Assembly: GCA_002307275.1 (NCBI GenBank)
Contig: DBTX01000036.1
Span: forward strand, 1 to 30,277
Direction of reading: 5' to 3'
DNA length: 30,277 nucleotides
Source: Hungateiclostridiaceae bacterium UBA1305
GTDB lineage: Bacteria > Bacillota > Clostridia > Acetivibrionales > DTU013
Position numbers and translations under genes: made by a program. Below are positions 15,440 to 22,645 of the stretch, piece by piece. Each line of letters opens with the position of its first letter. Positions within the stretch are counted from its first letter, which is position 1. The notes under the pieces were generated by a model that had not been told where the DNA came from, did no database searches, and saw only the letters and a program-made list of their open reading frames with translations.

Positions 15440-16233
15440 CAGAGTGAATGATTCACCAATTTGCAGGTATAGCTTTCCCTGGGTGAATCAAAGACATCTG
15501 CAACAGACCCCTGTTCAATAATTCGCCCCTTATGCATGACATAAACCCTGTCGGCTATTTTACGGGCCAGCGCCAGGTCATGGGTAATATACAGCATGGC
15601 AAAGCCCTTTGAATTCTGCAGGCCCTTTAAAAGTCTCAATACATTGGCTTGCGTGGAAGGATCCAGCATCGAACTGATTTCATCAGCAATCAGAAGCCCG
15701 GGCTCCAGGACAAGACTCCTGGCAATGGCTGCACGCTGCCTTTGGCCTCCGCTCAAGCTGTAGCATTTTCTTTCAATAAACGCATCCTCACCCGGAAGCT
15801 GGACCTCCTTCAGTGCCTGCCTCACTTTATCAAGTCTTTCATCCTTAGTTCCCAGTTTTAATATATCCAGAGGCTCCCTGACCACTTGTAAAATTGTCAA
15901 ATGCTCATTTGTAGCCGAAAACGGATCCTGAAATACAATTTGTATCCCATTCCTGCGGCACGAAGCACTATTCCCTATCACCCTTTCATTTTCAAACAAA
16001 ACCTCGCCCTTGTCTGCCGGCAAAATTCCAGCCAGAATACCTGCAAGAGTCGTTTTTCCGGAGCCTGATTCTCCAATCAGCACGACAACTTCTCCTGAAC
16101 GGATCTCAATATCGCAGCTTTCACATGCCTTAACTGTTTTTCCTTTAAATAAATAGCTCTTATGAATACCTCTTCCGGTCAGCAGAGTTGCAATGCCGCC
16201 ACGGTTGCAAGCCACCTTTCTTTCAATGGACAC
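15439..16233 (-). CDS. Oligopeptide/nickel ABC transporter ATPase, second half (DppF/OppF-like)
   Basis: This ABC ATPase domain has Walker A GESGSGKTTLAG (about 54-65), signature LSGGQRQRAAIA and Walker B LLIADEISSMLD. It would energise import with the DppD-like half. The only upstream start in frame is GTG at 16231-16233, with GAGG just 2 bases before it, a poor site. The 25 or so residues ahead of the ATPase core (IERKVACNRGG) are really the end of the oligo_HPY tail of the preceding gene. Frame is continuous with that gene across a single TGA at 16261-16263. The natural product was therefore probably one fused two-ATPase protein. As drawn, expression needs reinitiation or stop-codon read-through. 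Confidence 0.8.
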   Translation of the reverse strand: MSIERKVACNRGGIATLLTGRGIHKSYLFKGKTVKACESCDIEIRSGEVVVLIGESGSGKTTLAGILAGILPADKGEVLFENERVIGNSASCRRNGIQIVFQDPFSATNEHLTILQVVREPLDILKLGTKDERLDKVRQALKEVQLPGEDAFIERKCYSLSGGQRQRAAIARSLVLEPGLLIADEISSMLDPSTQANVLRLLKGLQNSKGFAMLYITHDLALARKIADRVYVMHKGRIIEQGSVADVFDSPRESYTCKLVNHSL

Positions 16234-16263
16234 TACCTCAAGCTGTGGCTGCTTTGTCCTTCA
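16228..16263 (-). other. In-frame UGA at conserved Cys with downstream hairpin
   Basis: TGA (16261-16263) separates two halves of one reading frame. The 33 bases after it can fold GGACA with TGTCC, and inside this AAGC with GCTT around a 7-base loop. The position invites a selenocysteine or read-through idea, but the loop lies only about 11 bases past the UGA, closer than is usual for bacterial SECIS elements. A simple TGC/TGT to TGA mutation is at least as likely. Confidence 0.4.
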
Positions 16264-17205
16264 TTCTGAAAGCTTTTGGTTGCACCGGTCATAGAAAGGA
16301 CATCCGCCGAAGGTATTTCTGCCGGCTTCTCCCGGTATACCCCACAGGTCGCGGTATGGATTTATATGCGGCGAGGCGTGAAGCAGCCCTCTTGTATAAG
16401 CATGCATGGGGTTATTCAGAACATCCTTTGTCAGGCCTTCTTCCGTGATGCGCCCCGAATACATTACCAAAACCCTGTTTGCAAGCTTTGAAATGATTTG
16501 CATCTCATGTGATATTACGATTAATGAAAATTTCTTTTCCCTGTGTAGCTTTGCCAGAAGCCCTGTTATTTCATCCTTTGCAACAGCATCCAGCGCAGTT
16601 GTCGGTTCATCTACCATCAGAACCTCCGGATCACAGGACAATGCCATTGCCAGGAGAACTCTCTGGCGCATGCCTCCCGACAGCTGATGCGGATAATATT
16701 CATTCCATCCCGCTTCAAGTCCAACCAATTCAAGCAGCTGCATGACTTTTATGTCCGCTTCCCGTCGGGTCAATCCAGTATGCCGGCGCAAGCACTCCAA
16801 TATTTGCTCATGTACTGTCAGGACGGGATTCAGAACATCCAGGCTGTTTTGAAATACAATGGCTATTTTTCCCCATCGGTAACGGTTCCTCTCCTTCTCT
16901 GAGAGGCTGTTTAAATCCGTATCCTCATAGTGAATCTGACCGTCAACCGCAACAGATTTATTCAGCAAGCCCATTATTGCCATGGCAATGGAGGTTTTCC
17001 CACTGCCGGATTCACCGATGATTCCAAGGCTGCCTCCCCTGTCCAGTCTGAAGCCGACCTTGTTTACAGCCTGGATTCCTGCTTTATCTGCTTTATCTGC
17101 TTTATCTGCTTTATCTGCTTTATCTGCTTTATCTGCTTTATCTGCTTTATCTGAAGGATAGCAAACTGAAAGATTTTCCACCCTTATGATCGAATGCTCC
17201 ACCAT
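16261..17205 (-). CDS. Oligopeptide/nickel ABC transporter ATPase, first half (DppD/OppD-like), ends at in-frame TGA
   Basis: The 314-residue ATPase contains Walker A GESGSGKTSIAM, signature LSGGMRQRVLLAMAL, Walker B VLMVDEPTTALD and the H-loop VISHEM. The C-terminal oligo_HPY tail reads CPFYDRCNQKLSE and stops with TGA exactly where the third conserved Cys (spacing C-x5-C-x6-C) is expected. After the TGA the frame continues RTKQPQLEV and RKVACNRGG, including the fourth Cys. In the related DppD of mycobacteria these Cys bind a [4Fe-4S] cluster. Eight DKA repeats are inserted after residue 20 or so. The frame could start at a GTG (17220), but ATG at 17203-17205 has AGAGGTG upstream and is preferred. 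The domain family is certain; whether a full-length product is made is open. Confidence 0.85.
   Translation of the reverse strand: MVEHSIIRVENLSVCYPSDKADKADKADKADKADKADKADKAGIQAVNKVGFRLDRGGSLGIIGESGSGKTSIAMAIMGLLNKSVAVDGQIHYEDTDLNSLSEKERNRYRWGKIAIVFQNSLDVLNPVLTVHEQILECLRRHTGLTRREADIKVMQLLELVGLEAGWNEYYPHQLSGGMRQRVLLAMALSCDPEVLMVDEPTTALDAVAKDEITGLLAKLHREKKFSLIVISHEMQIISKLANRVLVMYSGRITEEGLTKDVLNNPMHAYTRGLLHASPHINPYRDLWGIPGEAGRNTFGGCPFYDRCNQKLSE
17081..17152 (-). repeat. Eight-copy 9-base tandem repeat coding (Asp-Lys-Ala)8
   Basis: Eight perfect copies of GCTTTATCT on the plus strand (GAT AAA GCA shifted on minus) span 72 bases inside the DppD-like gene. Because the unit is three codons, slippage changes the protein length without shifting the frame. 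The insert falls between the first beta strand (NLSVCYPS) and QAVNKVGF, a surface loop in ABC ATPases. Confidence 0.95.
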
Positions 17206-17216
17206 ACTACACCTCT

Positions 17217-18122
17217 TCACGCTTTCGAGTTAACAATTTTTTCAATATCCCTGCCAATAAATGCTATGGCTGTCACCAAAAGCGTAATTGCCACAATCGG
17301 ACTGACCAGCCACCATTTCCAGTATTCAGTAAAGTATATTCCCCTGAAATTAATCGCATGGTTTAAAATCAACCCCCAGCTTTTCGATGTCGGGTCCCCC
17401 AGTCCCAGAAAAGCAAGACCCGCTTCCGCAACAATGGCCCTGCTTACCAGACGGATCACACTCACCATGACAAGAGGAAGTATGCCGGGCAGGAAGTGTC
17501 TCAGCGTCAAATGCCAAAAACCGGCGCCGTAGCTCTTTGCCGCCGCAACATACTTTTCCTGCTTTACAGACAATACCTTTGACCGGACAATCCTTGCCGG
17601 CCCGGTCCATGAAAACAGTGCCAATACAATAATGATATTTTTGACACTGGGGCCAAAAAAGGCTCCCAGTACAATCATCACGGGCAAATCAGGCATGGCA
17701 ATCATGATATCTGTAATCCTCATGATCAATTTATCGACCAGACCGCCAAAGTATCCCGAAAATATACCAATAATGCTTCCGCCGATACCAGCAAGCAGTG
17801 CCGTACCAAATCCCACGATAATGCTGATCCTCGCACCAAAGCAGATTTGAGCCCATAGGTCGATTCCCAGATCATCCGTGCCCAGCAGATGTGCCACTCC
17901 CGGAGGTTCAAGGGATGCCCCGGAGGGTATGTTATGCGGGTGAAGGGACAACCAGCCTGAAAATACGCCCAGGAACAAGACCACCGTTATTATCGCTATT
18001 CCCATCCTGCCCATAACAGTAATCTTTTTAAGCATATCGAGGAATACTACGATATGGGAAGCAGCCCGCTGCATATATGAAGAATATCCTTTTTTTTTCT
18101 CATTACTCCGTATTAGTATCAT
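17217..18122 (-). CDS. ABC transporter permease (DppC/OppC-like)
   Basis: The 301-residue permease of the binding-protein-dependent type has an N-terminal helix (about 35-57), a DppC-type periplasmic segment with HLLGTDDLGIDLWAQICFGA, and about five further helices. The EAA loop is EAGLAFLGLGDPTSKSWG. Its ATG overlaps the stop of the DppB-like gene (ATGA), and it is preceded by GAGGGTGAG. It forms the channel with the DppB-like subunit, and together they accept the substrate from the lipoprotein. Family assignment is secure; DppC, OppC and NikC cannot be separated by sequence alone. Confidence 0.92.
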   Translation of the reverse strand: MILIRSNEKKKGYSSYMQRAASHIVVFLDMLKKITVMGRMGIAIITVVLFLGVFSGWLSLHPHNIPSGASLEPPGVAHLLGTDDLGIDLWAQICFGARISIIVGFGTALLAGIGGSIIGIFSGYFGGLVDKLIMRITDIMIAMPDLPVMIVLGAFFGPSVKNIIIVLALFSWTGPARIVRSKVLSVKQEKYVAAAKSYGAGFWHLTLRHFLPGILPLVMVSVIRLVSRAIVAEAGLAFLGLGDPTSKSWGLILNHAINFRGIYFTEYWKWWLVSPIVAITLLVTAIAFIGRDIEKIVNSKA

Positions 18123-19114
18123 GAACTCACCCTCGGATCCAATCTCCCGTAAATGATATCTGCGAGAAGATTCATGGTCAGGACCATACCCGCCACGAAT
18201 AAAAAAATCCCCTGAATCAGCACATAGTCCCTCACCATGACAGCTTCCCTCATCAACAGCCCTATTCCCGGATAGTTAAACACATTTTCCACCAGTATCG
18301 CACCGCCGAATACAGCCCCAAGGGATAAAAACACCCTTGTTACAATTGGCAGCATGGCATTTTTAAGCGCATGTCTGAATACGATCCGCTTTTTACACAG
18401 CCCCTTCGCCCTCGCCGTTGTCATATACTCCTTTGTGAGCACTGATATCATGCTGTTTCGTGAAAGAAGGTAAAACTCTCCCAGCCTGACTGTGGATAAG
18501 GTCAGAACCGGCAAAAAGGCATGGTGCAGTATGTCTGCCAGCTGCCCTGCAAAGCTTCCGTAGCTTGCAAAGGTTTTCATGCCTCCGGACAACGGAAACA
18601 ATCCCAGTTTTGCCGCAAGTATGAACAAAAATATGATTCCAACTAAAAATGCCGGTATTTCAGATATTACAATCATAAAGGAGTACAGTCCCTTGTCAGG
18701 CAATCCATTCCGGTGCCATGCGGACACACTGCCAAGTGCCGTACCGATCAGGCCGCTTATCAATATAGCCCCGATAACAATGGATACCGTCCACAGCATT
18801 CTTTTGCCGATAACATTGATAACACTGTCATTATAATAAATGCTGTAGCCCGCATTGCCCTTCAGAAGGTTTGAGATATAGCTTGCATACTGCACGGCCA
18901 TTGGCTTGTCAAGTCCGTAGTAAGCCTTGTATTTAGCTATTTGCTCTTCTGAATAGGTAATGGTAATCTGTCCTTCACTTGATGACAAAAAAGTAAAGGG
19001 ATCCCCAGGCATCAGCCTGGGGATAAAAAAGTTCAATGTAATCACCACGAAGAACGTCACAAAATACTCTGCGGCCTTTATAAGTAACCTGCTTCTCATT
19101 TCACCGATTCTCAT
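18119..19114 (-). CDS. ABC transporter permease (DppB/OppB-like)
   Basis: The 331-residue inner-membrane permease begins with a helix (VTFFVVITLNFFIPRLMPGDPF), the hallmark N-terminus of the DppB/NikB class ending in PGDPF. Six helices are evident. The EAA-like loop contains TARAKGLCKKRIVFRHALKN, which contacts the ATPases. It starts one base after the binding protein's stop and overlaps dppC-like by four bases. A good ribosome site is not obvious, suggesting coupling to the upstream gene. Secure as a family member. Confidence 0.92.
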   Translation of the reverse strand: MRIGEMRSRLLIKAAEYFVTFFVVITLNFFIPRLMPGDPFTFLSSSEGQITITYSEEQIAKYKAYYGLDKPMAVQYASYISNLLKGNAGYSIYYNDSVINVIGKRMLWTVSIVIGAILISGLIGTALGSVSAWHRNGLPDKGLYSFMIVISEIPAFLVGIIFLFILAAKLGLFPLSGGMKTFASYGSFAGQLADILHHAFLPVLTLSTVRLGEFYLLSRNSMISVLTKEYMTTARAKGLCKKRIVFRHALKNAMLPIVTRVFLSLGAVFGGAILVENVFNYPGIGLLMREAVMVRDYVLIQGIFLFVAGMVLTMNLLADIIYGRLDPRVSS

Positions 19115-19115
19115 T

Positions 19116-20699
19116 TTACTGCTTCACATCCAGAAACGAGAGCTTGTTGTGTGTCACTTCATGATGGTCGAAATTATACTTCCATCCATCAAACTTTTCA
19201 GGTCTGAACACAATATATCCGGTTGTATTGTATAAAGGTATTTGAGGTATTTCTTCAGCAATCAGTTCCTGAAGCTTGAAAATGATTTCTTTTCTCTTTG
19301 TTGTATCCATCTCGTATAATTGCTGCTTGCATAATTCATTTATCTGCTCATTATTGTACCCCGGTATCCCATCCGACGACGGACTCTGGTTGGAGGTCTT
19401 CTCATTTGCCGCGTATGTGGTTCTTAAAAGATCTGCGTCGCCGCCCCAGCCGCCATGGCCATTCAAAACAATTTCATAGTCGCCCTTTTTAATTGCGGCA
19501 TCTCTGGTTTTGGTGTCCGCACTGGTAATGCTAATATCAATTCCGGCTTTTGCAAGGCTTATTTTGAGAAGTTCAGCTATTCTTACTTCATCATTGGAGT
19601 TTCCTGCTAAAAGCTTGAAGGCCAGCTTGTTTCCCTTAAGCAGCTGCTTTGCTTTTTCAATATCAAAATCATAGTTTACGGCATTAGAATTGTACATTGT
19701 ATGCCCTACAGGAAGATATCCCGCATTTCCGGGCACTGCCGCTTTCCTTGCCACCTTTTCCACAAGCTCGTTCTTATCTATCGCATAGGCAAAAGCCTGG
19801 CGAATTTCTTTCTCTTTCAACTCGGTCCTTTTGTTCATGTTAAAAATGAGACGGTAACCCCAAAATGCAGGGTTTTGTATTACCTTGTATTCCTTATTGT
19901 CCTGATATTTCGCAAGAATATCTGTGGTTATGCCGGTCAGATCGATTTCACCCTTGTCAAAGGCAAGTATGCTGTCACTGACGGGCACAAACTGCAGGGT
20001 ATTCACCAATTGCTCCGGTCCCCAGAAGTCCTTGAAGGCTTCGTATTTATACGCGCCCTGCTCTTTGCTGTACTCCTTGAGAACATAAGGTCCGGTACCG
20101 ATAACAGCCTCGGGTGTATTAAACTTCAGCGGATCTTCGACTTTTTCCCATATGTGCCTGGGAATAATCCTTGTATTTCCTATTTTACCAAGAAGAATCG
20201 CTAATGGTTTTTCCACCTTGAATACAACTGTTTTCGCATCCGGTGCCTCCACCGATTGAATAAAGCTTTTTCCGTCAGCCGTCAGGTCATTGGATACAGG
20301 AGGATGCTTCGCAAAATATTCAAAGGAAAATTTCACGTCCTCTGCCGTCATCGGCTCGCCGTCCTGCCATTTTACATTATCCTTCAGGGTAAAGGTGTAG
20401 GTAAGCCCATCCTCAGAAATATCCCATTTGTCTGCAAGCCAGGGAATATATCCTTTTTCTCCCCTTTCCAGCAAGCTGTCAAAAATCAGGGTCATCTTGT
20501 AAACCCCGGGTCCTCTCGAATAATGGCTGAAAGGCGTCGGATAGCCCCAGTCCCCTCCTTCAAGGTTAATCACAACCGGCTGATTTGTACTATTGCTTTT
20601 ACTCTCTGCAGGCTTTGAATCACTGCAGCCCGAAACCCCTGTCAGAACAAATGCCGCAAGTACTATTGCCGCTATTGACTTTATTATCCTTTTAAACAT
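19116..20699 (-). CDS. Family 5 extracellular solute-binding lipoprotein
   Basis: The 527-residue SBP_bac_5 protein has an N-terminal signal and lipobox: a hydrophobic stretch ending LTGVSGC, with the Cys near residue 25 as the lipid-attached residue. Family blocks include LADKWDISEDGLTYTFTLKD, KWQDGEPMTAEDVKFSFEY and later RQAFAYAID. It delivers substrate to the permeases encoded directly downstream. The class binds peptides, nickel or metal-chelator complexes; the pocket cannot be read from sequence. The neighbouring FmdE-family and methyltransferase genes tilt the guess toward a metal chelate or a modified small molecule. GGGG lies ahead of the ATG. Confidence 0.9.
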   Translation of the reverse strand: MFKRIIKSIAAIVLAAFVLTGVSGCSDSKPAESKSNSTNQPVVINLEGGDWGYPTPFSHYSRGPGVYKMTLIFDSLLERGEKGYIPWLADKWDISEDGLTYTFTLKDNVKWQDGEPMTAEDVKFSFEYFAKHPPVSNDLTADGKSFIQSVEAPDAKTVVFKVEKPLAILLGKIGNTRIIPRHIWEKVEDPLKFNTPEAVIGTGPYVLKEYSKEQGAYKYEAFKDFWGPEQLVNTLQFVPVSDSILAFDKGEIDLTGITTDILAKYQDNKEYKVIQNPAFWGYRLIFNMNKRTELKEKEIRQAFAYAIDKNELVEKVARKAAVPGNAGYLPVGHTMYNSNAVNYDFDIEKAKQLLKGNKLAFKLLAGNSNDEVRIAELLKISLAKAGIDISITSADTKTRDAAIKKGDYEIVLNGHGGWGGDADLLRTTYAANEKTSNQSPSSDGIPGYNNEQINELCKQQLYEMDTTKRKEIIFKLQELIAEEIPQIPLYNTTGYIVFRPEKFDGWKYNFDHHEVTHNKLSFLDVKQ

Positions 20700-20716
20700 T
20701 TTATCCCCCTAAAAAT

Positions 20717-21538
20717 TTAAATTTTCCAGTACATCCATGCAATCTTTGCATCAATTTTTTCATTAACGTGGCCATTTTCTGAAATCTTGCCGAGATACTC
20801 GGATATATATGCCTTTTGCCCGCTGCTCAAGGGATGTGACATTTCAAAATGAGATGTATACATTGAAACCGCTTTTTCAAGGGTGTAGACATTTTCCCAT
20901 TCCGTATCCAGATAGGTAATCTCCGGATGAAATCCCATCAGCCATAAAATATTGAAACCGCAGTAAATCGTCTTGCTGAAATCCCTTTTTGCATTTTCCC
21001 AATCGATAAAGCTGCTCAAAGCGTCCCTGACAGAATCCTTTCTTTCAACAAAGGTACTGATAAAGCAGAAGCCCTTTCCGGCCTTCACCATTTTCTCAAG
21101 GGTGCTTCTGCTGTTGATGCCCGGACACATGGATGCAAATACCAGATCAAATTTCCTCTCCCATCCCAAAGCCGCAAGATCGGCGGCTTCCCAATCCATC
21201 GTATTGAAAGACGTATTCTCAAGACCCGCTACCCGGGCATTCTCTCCTGCAAACTCAATCATCTTCGGAGATATATCAATACCGGCAACGCTTTTGGCAT
21301 GCCTGGCAAATTCAACGGAATACTTGCCCGGACCGCAGCCGATGTCAAGAATGCATCCATCTTCCTTCAGCATCCCTTTTGTAACAAGCAGCTCCAGCAC
21401 ACCGTTCAGCCGCTTGTCGCCCCGGTTTTTCTGTTTCTTTTCATTGAATTCTTCGGCTCTTCCGTCCCAGAAGGCCTGGCAGGCAGTCTTGTCCGTTTTC
21501 TTTTTGCTCCATACCTGTTCAAAATAGTTAATATCCAT
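20717..21538 (-). CDS. Class I SAM-dependent methyltransferase in the FmdE/ABC operon
   Basis: This 273-residue methyltransferase has motif I CILDIGCGPGKYSVEFA and GIDISPKMIEFA. A distinctive region after motif IV, ASMCPGINSRSTLEKMVKAG, is typical of a subgroup found with FmdE and peptide-type ABC transporters. I take the second ATG (21536-21538), 9 bases after AGAGG; the first one overlaps the FmdE stop by 7 bases. It sits between fmdE-like and the binding protein, so its product may modify, or be modified along with, the transported compound. Chemistry is established at the family level only. Confidence 0.82.
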   Translation of the reverse strand: MDINYFEQVWSKKKTDKTACQAFWDGRAEEFNEKKQKNRGDKRLNGVLELLVTKGMLKEDGCILDIGCGPGKYSVEFARHAKSVAGIDISPKMIEFAGENARVAGLENTSFNTMDWEAADLAALGWERKFDLVFASMCPGINSRSTLEKMVKAGKGFCFISTFVERKDSVRDALSSFIDWENAKRDFSKTIYCGFNILWLMGFHPEITYLDTEWENVYTLEKAVSMYTSHFEMSHPLSSGQKAYISEYLGKISENGHVNEKIDAKIAWMYWKI

Positions 21539-21540
21539 GG

Positions 21541-22065
21541 TCACCATCCTCTGGAATAGTCTTTGAAGCAGTCAAGGCATACCCTTTTTCCGCCACTGAT
21601 TCTCATCTTGTGTTCAGGCGCACCCTCACCGCAGATTTCACAAACAACCGTAGTAAACAGTCTTGCTTTTTCAGGCAATTCAAAGGTTGGCCTGCTGAAT
21701 TTGAAAATGTCGTCTACAGGTGAATTCAATATGTACTCCTGACGTTGCTTGCTGTCCATTTCTCCTTTAGCCGGTTTTATGATCATCCTCAGGCTCTCGC
21801 CATTTGTTCTGTTATAGAAACTGAAGGCCATTTTTCCCGTACCCTTGTACAGAAGGTTGCCTTTCCCGAACGTACAGCCTGTGATGACCTGAACTGCATC
21901 AACCCCGCATGCATCGTTTTCCGTAACGCATACAATCTCCTCATCCTTCGAGAATGTAATCTTCATCTTTTCCATTGCCGCTTCACATGCTTTAAAGCCC
22001 ATTGCAAGCCCCGGACACTCATGTCCGTGAAATGCCACTGATTTTTCCCATAATTCCCTGTTCAT
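21541..22065 (-). CDS. FmdE family protein with C-terminal zinc ribbon
   Basis: The 174-residue protein begins with an FmdE domain: FHGHECPGLAMGFKA (about 13-27, His/His/Cys likely metal ligands), then NDACGVDAVQVITGCTFGKGN. The C-terminus holds a treble-clef or TraR-like zinc ribbon, CEICGEGAPEH and CLDCF. The family was named for a gene in the methanogen molybdenum formylmethanofuran dehydrogenase operon, and its biochemical role is not settled. As first gene of a metal/peptide-type ABC import operon it may act as a metal chaperone. AAAAGGAG precedes the ATG. Transcription must pass the terminator-like hairpin of the leader. Confidence 0.88.
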   Translation of the reverse strand: MNRELWEKSVAFHGHECPGLAMGFKACEAAMEKMKITFSKDEEIVCVTENDACGVDAVQVITGCTFGKGNLLYKGTGKMAFSFYNRTNGESLRMIIKPAKGEMDSKQRQEYILNSPVDDIFKFSRPTFELPEKARLFTTVVCEICGEGAPEHKMRISGGKRVCLDCFKDYSRGW

Positions 22066-22186
22066 TTTGATCTCCTTTTCGCTGAAAAATAAAAACCACG
22101 AATAGAGCCGTTCCTTACGGCATCCCTTCGTGGTTTGGTTTACATTGAATAATGTTTTTCTTCTAAAACCTTCGTGGTTTTAACTG
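22066..22186 (-). promoter_or_regulatory. Structured 5' leader of the FmdE operon (attenuator or riboswitch candidate)
   Basis: About 120 bases of leader separate the promoter from the first gene. The first hairpin (22164-22182) has the stem TAAAACC/GGTTTTA with a 5-base loop. A middle A/T-rich linker follows, then a second, branched hairpin ending in a T-run (listed separately). The element ACCACGAAGG occurs twice, once in each hairpin, and both copies could pair with the same terminator arm TTCGTGGT. That is the layout expected of a switch between two folds. I cannot assign it to a known riboswitch class. Confidence 0.6.
22084..22136 (-). terminator. Intrinsic terminator inside the FmdE operon leader
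   Basis: On minus, AAACCACGAA (22127-22136) pairs with TTCGTGGTTT (22093-22102), enclosing a second stem GCCGT/ACGGC (22107-22121) with a 5-base loop. A T-run with one interrupting A follows (about 22084-22092). It lies about 28 bases before the FmdE start codon, so readthrough must be regulated for the operon to be expressed. Confidence 0.72.
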
Positions 22187-22192
22187 TTCATA

Positions 22193-22222
22193 ATTGTAAT
22201 CAATACTGAGTGCTTTTGTCAA
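22193..22222 (-). promoter_or_regulatory. FmdE operon promoter
   Basis: Minus strand: TTGACA (22217-22222) and TACAAT (22193-22198) are separated by 18 bases. Transcription would start near 22186, right at the first leader hairpin. Confidence 0.7.
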
Positions 22223-22293
22223 GAAGTTTAATGTCATATCTCAAATATGAACCGCTGCGTGTTAGAAGTAATTGCAATCGGGGCATCGCCTGT

Positions 22294-22338
22294 GGACTGA
22301 AGCCTAATGTTTTGAAGTATATGGAGGTTCTATTATGA
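22294..22338 (+). pseudogene. AbiEi antitoxin, last codons only
   Basis: Just before the toxin fragment the frame reads GLKPNVLKYMEVLL and then TGA, which overlaps the toxin ATG (ATGA). A terminal KYMEVLL-like stretch coupled to the toxin start is usual in type IV AbiE systems. The remainder of the antitoxin gene is missing, because the upstream sequence belongs to the FmdE promoter region. Confidence 0.5.
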
Positions 22339-22613
22339 TTACCAACAATCCAATGCAATTAAAGACTTATATAAAGAAAATGGCTGCCGAAAAGAACATT
22401 TCTGCGCAGCTTGTCATGCAAAACTATATGATGGAACGATTACTGGAAAGGGTTTCTCTTTCGAAATACAAAGAGATTTTTATTCTGAAAGGTGGCTTTC
22501 TGATTGCGGCTATCGTCGGTCTTGATACAAGAACAACAATGGATCTCGACACAACCATCAAAGGTTTTGAACTCACCCATACCTCTTATATCGATTATGA
22601 GAGCATACAATAA
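22335..22613 (+). pseudogene. AbiEii/AbiGii-type nucleotidyltransferase toxin, truncated
   Basis: Ninety-two residues match the N-terminal part of AbiEii toxins: YMMERLLERVSLSKYKEIF, the LKGGFLIAAIVGLD glycine motif and TMDLDTTIKG with the DxD catalytic pair of the nucleotidyltransferase fold. After about residue 79 (FELTH) the family similarity is lost, and a stop follows within 13 codons. Full proteins exceed 220 residues. The ribosome site GGAGG is intact. The protein would lack the C-terminal half, so it is probably inactive. Coupled with the antitoxin scrap, this is a dead type IV toxin-antitoxin pair of an abortive-infection type. Confidence 0.78.
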
Positions 22614-22645
22614 AATCAATAAGCTTCATGCAATCTCCTTATATT

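Noticed and set aside
16228..16263. Confident SECIS element after the in-frame UGA
   Set aside because: The hairpin is short with a large internal bulge, and its loop starts only about 11 bases after the UGA. No Sec genes are visible. Kept only as a weak possibility.
17081..17152. CRISPR-like array or regulatory repeat
   Set aside because: The unit is only 9 bases with no spacers and lies inside an open frame; it is a coding microsatellite.
19701..20204. A 167-residue plus-strand frame
   Set aside because: It lies antisense within the solute-binding protein gene, whose codon frame and family motifs are clear.
22164..22182. Guanidine-II (mini-ykkC) riboswitch, because of ACGA in hairpin loops
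   Set aside because: The class has two hairpins with ACGR loops closed by a stem. Here the first loop is five bases (ACGAA) and the second ACGA sits in the terminator stem, not in a loop, so the match is not convincing.
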